DNA of 7,728 nucleotides. Origin: an uncultured Oscillospiraceae bacterium. Its GTDB lineage: Bacteria; Bacillota; Clostridia; Oscillospirales; Oscillospiraceae. The DNA is taken from NCBI GenBank assembly GCA_900762005.1, contig CAAFEV010000322.1, positions 1 to 7,728 of the forward strand, written 5' to 3'. The translations under genes and the position numbers were made by a program. Below are positions 1 to 6,300 of this stretch, piece by piece; position 1 is the first letter of the stretch, and the number at the start of each line of letters is the position of its first letter. The notes under the pieces are model-generated. The model was not told the origin of the DNA. It saw only the letters and a program-made list of their open reading frames with translations, and made no database searches.

Positions 1-231
1 ATTCAGATATGAAGCGAATCACTTTGCTTGACACCCTTATGAGCGGAGGTCCAGCAAATGGTGCGCTTCAGCAACCGCGTGACTTCTTGGTTAACCCGAC
101 CCGGCATGAAGCAAACACATTTTCTTTCGCGTGGCGCAAAACCTTTCCCTCGGCAAACACAACCCTTTCTTCCTGAACATAGCAAACGCAACCCCTTTCA
201 TAGCACAGGCTACCCCCCAAAAAAATATTTT
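1..231. other. Leader/intergenic region with no supported gene
   Basis: No recognisable gene lies here. The + strand contains an open frame from the left edge to a TGA at 174-176 (57 codons), which could be the tail of an upstream gene, and a second one from ATG 58 to TAA 241-243 (61 codons) with a GGAGGT at 45-50. Neither translation resembles a known family, and both have the basic, Pro/Thr/Ser/Phe-rich composition typical of non-coding DNA. A perfect TTGACA occurs at 28-33, but 15 to 18 bases downstream there is no convincing TATAAT-like box. From about 104 onward the strand is G-poor and carries a repeated GCAAAC motif, described separately. A 10-bp palindrome AAAATATTTT sits at 222-231, just before the ribosome binding site. 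I see no hairpin plus T-run terminator and no tRNA or riboswitch fold. Confidence 0.6.
111..199 (+). repeat. Short degenerate direct repeats in the leader (GCAAAC...CTTTC)
   Basis: The motif GCAAACACA or GCAAACGCA followed by a pyrimidine-rich CTTTC tail occurs at 111-128, 153-169 and 182-199, with a weaker GCAAAACCTTTCC form at 136-148. The last two full copies are the most similar and begin 29 bases apart. The block lies in the probable 5' untranslated region of the large gene. Whether it is a regulatory protein site, an RNA element or a chance low-complexity pattern cannot be decided from one sequence. Confidence 0.35.
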
Positions 232-237
232 AAGGAG
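232..237 (+). promoter_or_regulatory. Ribosome binding site AAGGAG for the large surface protein
   Basis: AAGGAG is a near-consensus Shine-Dalgarno sequence and leaves 6 bases (238-243) before the ATG at 244. The next in-frame ATG at 250 would have a 12-base gap, so 244 is the better start. An in-frame TAA at 241-243 lies immediately upstream of the ATG and rules out any N-terminal extension. The context reads ATG-TAA-ATG, so a start-stop codon pair directly precedes the true start. Confidence 0.88.
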
Positions 238-243
238 ATGTAA

Positions 244-333
244 ATGCAAATGAAGAAACGACTACTTAGCACCATCCTCGCGCTGGCAATGCTTGTTTCC
301 CTGTTCGCGGGCATTACCACCACCGCAAGCGCA
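244..333 (+). other. Sec signal peptide (residues 1-30)
   Basis: The N-terminus has a positively charged MQMKKR start, a hydrophobic core of about 18 residues (LLSTILALAMLVSLFAG) and a TTTASA-AAG region giving a typical A-x-A signal peptidase I site after Ala30. There is no lipobox cysteine, so the product is predicted to be secreted or wall-attached rather than a lipoprotein. Confidence 0.92.
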
Positions 334-3300
334 GCCGCCGGCGTAACCTATGAAAAGGTTACCGATGCTTCTACGCTTGCATCCGGCGATGTGATTGTTT
401 TGGTCTGCGAAACGGAAAACTTCGCCGCCGCCGCAATGGGAACCGGTAAATTCTTTACGTACACTAAGGCTACCATCACCGGCACGAGCTGCACTTCTGA
501 TGCCGCAATCGAGATTACCCTCGGCGGCGCTGCGGGTGCATGGACGCTGACTACCTCCGAAGGTACGATTGGCACGTCTGCCGCCAAGGCTCTGAACAAG
601 ACCGGTTCCGGCACCACAACGTGGACCATCGCTATCGCTGGTGGCGAGGCGACAATTACCAGTACCAATACCAGCTGCGGAACAATTAAATATAATTCAT
701 CTGCCCCACGTTTCTTGAACTATGCTTCCGGTCAGACTGCAATTTCTATTTACAGAAAAGCTGCCGCCGGCGCACACGTTCATGAATACGATTCCGGCGT
801 TGTCACCACGACACCTACCTGCACCGATGCCGGTGTCATGACTTACACCTGCGTTGCAGCAGGTTGCACCGATCCTGTTGCATCCTACACTGAAGCCATT
901 CCCGCGCTCGAGCATGACTTCACCGGTGCGGTTGCGGTTTCCGACGGCAATGGCAACCATACCGCCACCTGTGTCCGCGAAGGCTGCGGCGAAACCGTTA
1001 CCGAAGTCTGCGCAGATGCAGAGCCGGTTGTGACGGCGGCTACCTGCTTGGTCGGTTCGCACACCGCTTACACCTGCGATGTCTGCGGCTACGAATGGGC
1101 GGTTGACGGCACCGAGCTTGGTGAGCACGTCTATGTGGACGGCGCGTGCGATGTCTGCGGTGCAGCTGAGCCTTCAAGCTACACCTTTACCAAGATCACG
1201 GATGTGACCGAGCTTGCAGAAGGCGACATTGTCATTATAGTCGGCGACAAGGACGGCGTTCTTTATGCGATGACGCAGACACAAAACGCGAACAACCGCG
1301 CTGCCGCAATCGTCGAAGCGAACGAAGATGGCACCATCACTGCCGATTACACGACCATTGAGTACATCACACTCGGCAAGGTCGGCGACAACTGGACCTT
1401 CGGTGTAAAGGACGGCTATCTCTGCGCGGCAAACTCCAGCAGCAACTGTCTGAGAACCCAGACAACCAACGACACGAACGGTCAATGGGCAATCACCTAT
1501 AAAGATGGCGTTGCCACCGTTACCTCGCAGGGCTCTTATACCCGCAACACCATGCGCTTTAATAAGAGCAACAATCCTCCCATCTTCTCGAACTACGCAT
1601 CCAACACCACCACGGGTGTTGTTGTTATGTTCTACAAGTACACTCCGGTTTGCGAAAACCATGTGCTCGTCGCTACGGAGGCGGTTGCGGCTACCTGCAC
1701 CGAAGCTGGTAACAGTGCTTACTGGCACTGCGCAGCCTGCGACAAGTACTATTCCGATGCCGAAGGCACCACCGTAATCAAGCTCGCGGACACGGTCATT
1801 CCCGCGCTTGGACACACCGTTGTCATCGATGCGGCGGTTGCGGCAACCTGCACGGCAACCGGTCTGACCGAGGGCAGCCATTGCTCTGTCTGCAACGAGG
1901 TTTTTGTTGCACAGACCGTAACCGAAATCATTGCGCACACCGAGCAGTACATTGACAACGGCGACGGCACGCATGACAAGGTTTGCGAAGTCTGCGGCGC
2001 GGTGCTGATTGACAACGAAGCGCATATCCTCGTTGACAACCACTGCGTCTGCGGCTACAGCCCCTGCATCCATAACGACCTGACGCTCGTTGCCGAGATT
2101 CCCGCAACCTGCACCGAGAGTGGCGTTGCTGCGTATTATACCTGCAACGGCTGCCCGAAGCTCTTCAGCGACGCGGCGGCAGCCAATGAAATTGAAGAGC
2201 CGGTTGCGATTCCCGCGCTCGGGCACAGCTTCGTTGAATACGAGGTAATCGCTCCGACGGCAACCGAGCAGGGCTATACCGTTTATATCTGCGAAACTTG
2301 TATGGATGTCACAGAAAACCGCGACTTCACCGACCCGCTCGGCTTCACCGTTGCGTTCTATGATTATCCCAACGACGCAATGGACTCCGTACAGGTTCAG
2401 AACGGAGAGCTTGCGGCGCAGCCGACGGCTCCCACCGGACCGAAGGGCTACACCTTCATGTACTGGAGCACCACGGACCAAACCGAAGCCTCCGATACCG
2501 CTCCCGCGGCATTCGACTTCGCAACGCCCATCACCGAAGCAATCGACCTGTATGCTATCTATGCGATTGCGGCAGTCGGCGGCTCCTCCGACAGCTTCGC
2601 CTTAACCGGTGAATTGACTGACGGCGATTATGTCTTCGGCGGCGTGAAGGATGCCACCATCGGCACCATGAACGCGACCAATGACGGAAGCTGGCAGAAA
2701 TACACAATCATGACACCTGCCGACGGCGTGATTACCTGCAGCGATGCCACCCACATCTGGACGCTGACGAACCAGCCCGGCGGCGGCGTTACGCTGAAAA
2801 ACAAGAGCACCGGCGAGTATCTTACCCTGACAACCGGAACCAAGGCCGGCTCCGTAACGCTCGGCGCAACAGCCTGCACGGTTTATCTTGCCGGTGTCGA
2901 TGCGACCACCTTTGAAATTGTTCAGGCAAGCACAAGCACGGCAAGCGCCGGTAACCAGCTTGGCTTGAACTTCGGCAGCGGCTACGGCTACCGTATGTAT
3001 GCGCAAAGACCACACAGCAGCAGCATTGCCACACAGATGCGCTTCTACAAGGCAACCGCCAGTGTCAGCTACTCCGGCTACACCACCAACCCCGTTGCCT
3101 GCGCCCATGAGAGCGTAACGGCAACAGCGGCGGTTGCGCCGACCTGCACCGAAGCGGGCAGCATTGCCTACTGGACCTGCGACAACTGCCATCTGATTTT
3201 CTCCGATGCCGAATGCACTGCGGAGATTACCCTTGCGGACATCGGCGTTGCCGCTCTCGGCCATAACTACACCTCCGAAATGATTGCTGCAACCTGCTCC

Positions 3301-6300
3301 GTAGCGGGAAAAACCGTCCATACCTGCTCGGCTTGCGGCGATACCTACGACTCCGACCCCGTAGCGGCCCTCGGCCACAGCTATCCCGAAGGAGCCGTTG
3401 CAGGCACTGCTTGCGCAAACGGCTGCGGCAATGTGCTGCTTGAGCGCGTGAAGATCAGCACGCTCGTTGACGGCATGACGCTGATTCTTTACAACGCAGG
3501 TCGCGGCATTGCAATGGGCACCACCCCGGCAGGCACCAACTATCTGGGAGCAATTGCACCTTATGCTCCGGCAGGCGATTCGCTGCTCATCGACAGCGAT
3601 GTTGCCGTGATGACGGTGGAAGCGGTTGACAACTACTTCCGCTTTAAGCTCGGCGACAATTACCTCAATTATGTGGGCGGCGGCAACAACAATCTGACCT
3701 TTGCACCGCTTGCCGATTGTGTCAACGCCGACGCAAAGGACTGCTCGCTCTTCGCCTTGGAGAACGACAATGCCCTCTACTGCGTCAACGGCGACATCGG
3801 CACTGCGAAGTATTATGTCGAAGCATACACAGGCCGTTTCACCACCTATAAGTGCACGAACAATACCGGCGCAGACTACATCTTTGATTTCTACACCACA
3901 AGCGATGTCCAAGTACCTACCTATGTTGCACAAATCGGTTTCGTGAAGTATGAAACCGTGGAAGAAGCCTTTGCGGCAGTGCAGACGGGTGAGACCATCA
4001 CCATGCTGTGCGACGCAGAGGGCAACGGCATCATCGTTCCGGCAGGCTCGAACTTCACATGGGATTTGGGCGGCTTCACCTACACGGTGAGCGGCACGCT
4101 GGTCGGCTCATCCGGCACGCAGACCAATGGCTTCCAGCTCTTGAAGGATTCCAACCTGATCTTTACCAACGGCACCATTGCGGCGAGCGCAAACGCTACT
4201 TCGCCGGATGGCACCAAGACGACCAAGATTTTCATTCAGAACTATAGCAACCTGACGCTCGACGGCGTAACGCTGAACGGCGGCGACTTCGTCCCGTACA
4301 TTCTGTCGAATAACTACGGCGACACGGTTCTGAAAAACAACACCAACATCCTTAGTACCCGCGAAGGTGTCATGGCATTCGACCTGTATTACGGCATGGC
4401 TGCCGACTATGACGCAGGCGTCTCCGTGACGATTGAAGACAACTTCACCGGCACGATTCAGGGTGTTATCTACTACGACAAGGCAGCCCGCATCACCGAC
4501 GAAGCTTGGACAGCCAACGCAGCACTGACCATTCCGGAAACCTTGGAGCTGACCGCTCCCGACGGTTATGAGTGGACAGTCGTTGACGGCGCAAAGGTTT
4601 TGACCGCGATTGACTATGCCGCACAGATCGGCTCGGTTAAGTACGAGACTGTAGCGGAAGCATTTGCAGCAGTCAAGACAGGTGAGACCATCACCATGCT
4701 CCGTGACGCTGCCGGTGACGGCATCGTGATTCCCTCCGGCTCGGACTTCACTTGGAACCTGGGCGGCTTCACCTACACGGTAGACGGCGAGACCGTCGGC
4801 TCGGCAGGCACGAAGACGAACGGCTTCCAGCTTTTGAAGGACTCCAGCCTGACCTTCATGAACGGCACCATCGCAAGCACCAAGGCAAAGATTTTGATTC
4901 AGAACTACAGCAACCTAACCCTTGACGGCGTAACGCTGCAAGGCGGCACAATCACACAGTATGTTCTCTCAAACAACTACGGCGATACCGTCTTGAAGAA
5001 CAACACCCAGATTATTGCCACAGAAGGCAATGTTGCATTTGATGTCTACTATGGCTTATCCTCCGTATATTATGATGGCGTAACGGTTACGCTTGATGAA
5101 ACCTTCAGCGGTAAAATTGAGGGTGCGGTTGAATACGGCAAGGATTCGCATGTCACCGATGCCAACTGGGAAGAAAAAATAGCACTGACCATTCCGGCAA
5201 CTGTCACGTTGGCTGCTCCGGAAGGCTACGAGTGGACAGTCGTTGACGGAACAAAGGTTCTGACGGCGATTGACTATGCCGCACAAATCGGCTCGGTTAA
5301 GTATGAGACTGTAGCGGAAGCATTTGCGGCAGTCAAGACAGGCGAGACCATCACCATGCTCCGTGACGCTGCCGGCGACGGCATCGTGGTTCCCTCCGGC
5401 TCGGACTTCACTTGGAACCTGGGCGGCTTCACCTACACGGTAGACGGCGAGACCGTCGGCTCGGCAGGCACGAAGACGAACGGCTTCCAGCTTTTGAAGG
5501 AATCCAGTCTGGCCTTCACGAACGGCACCATCGCAAGCACCAAGGCAAAGATTTTGATTCAGAACTACAGCAACCTGACCCTTGACGGCGTAACGCTGCA
5601 AGGCGGCACAGTAACGCAGTATGTTCTCTCGAACAACTTTGGCAGCACCATTTTGAAGAACGCAACCAACCTTCTTGCCACCGAAGGCAATGTTGCCTTT
5701 GATGTATACTACGGTTTGAGTGCTGTTTATGACTCGGGTGTTTCGGTCGCAATCGACGACACCTTCTCCGGTACGATTGATGGCGCGATTGAGTATGGCA
5801 AGGCTTCGCGCGTCGCCGATGTCAATTGGGCAGAAAAAGCACCGCTGACCATTCCGACGACATTGGAGCTGACCGCTCCCGACGGTTACGAGTGGACAGT
5901 CGTTGACGGCACAAAGGTTCTGACGGCGATTGACTACGCCGCACAGATCGGCTCCGTCAAGTATGAAACCGTGGAAGAAGCCTTTGCGGCAGTGCAGGCA
6001 GGGCAGACCATCACCATGCTGCGCGACGCCGAGGGCAACGGTATCATCGTTCCGGCAGGCTCGAACTTCACTTGGGACTTGGGCGGCTTCACCTACACGG
6101 TGAGCGGGACGCTGGTCGGCTCCTCCGGCACGCAGACCAATGCCTTCCAGCTCTTGAAGGATTCCAACCTGATCTTTACCAACGGCACCATTGCGGCGAG
6201 CGCAAACGCTACTTCGCCGGATGGCACCAAGACAACCAAGATTTTCATTCAGAACTATAGCAACCTGACGCTCGACGGCGTAACGCTGAACGGCGGCGAC

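Noticed and set aside
28..56. Promoter with TTGACA -35 box
   Set aside because: The -35 match is perfect, but no -10-like hexamer occurs at the usual 15-18 base spacing (the 17-base position reads CCAGCA).
3..176. 57-codon + strand frame open at the left edge, possible 3' end of an upstream gene
   Set aside because: The translation has no recognisable features, and a short open frame at a window edge is easily due to chance. It cannot be supported without upstream sequence.
222..231. AAAATATTTT palindrome as a terminator or operator
   Set aside because: It is too short, AT-only and loopless to be a terminator, and such palindromes are frequent by chance in A/T tracts.
1174..2481. 435-codon open frame on the - strand
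   Set aside because: Same reasons: it is antisense to conserved CxxC repeats and has no family resemblance or start signals.
2602..3933. 443-codon open frame on the - strand
   Set aside because: It lies wholly antisense to the signal-peptide-bearing + strand gene, and the translated composition is unnatural. It is a shadow of the same codon bias.
4008..4247. Short + strand frames at 4008-4247 and 6072-6260 that resemble each other
   Set aside because: Their similarity only reflects out-of-frame reading of the near-identical repeats R1 and R4. The main frame is the one with conserved protein sequence.
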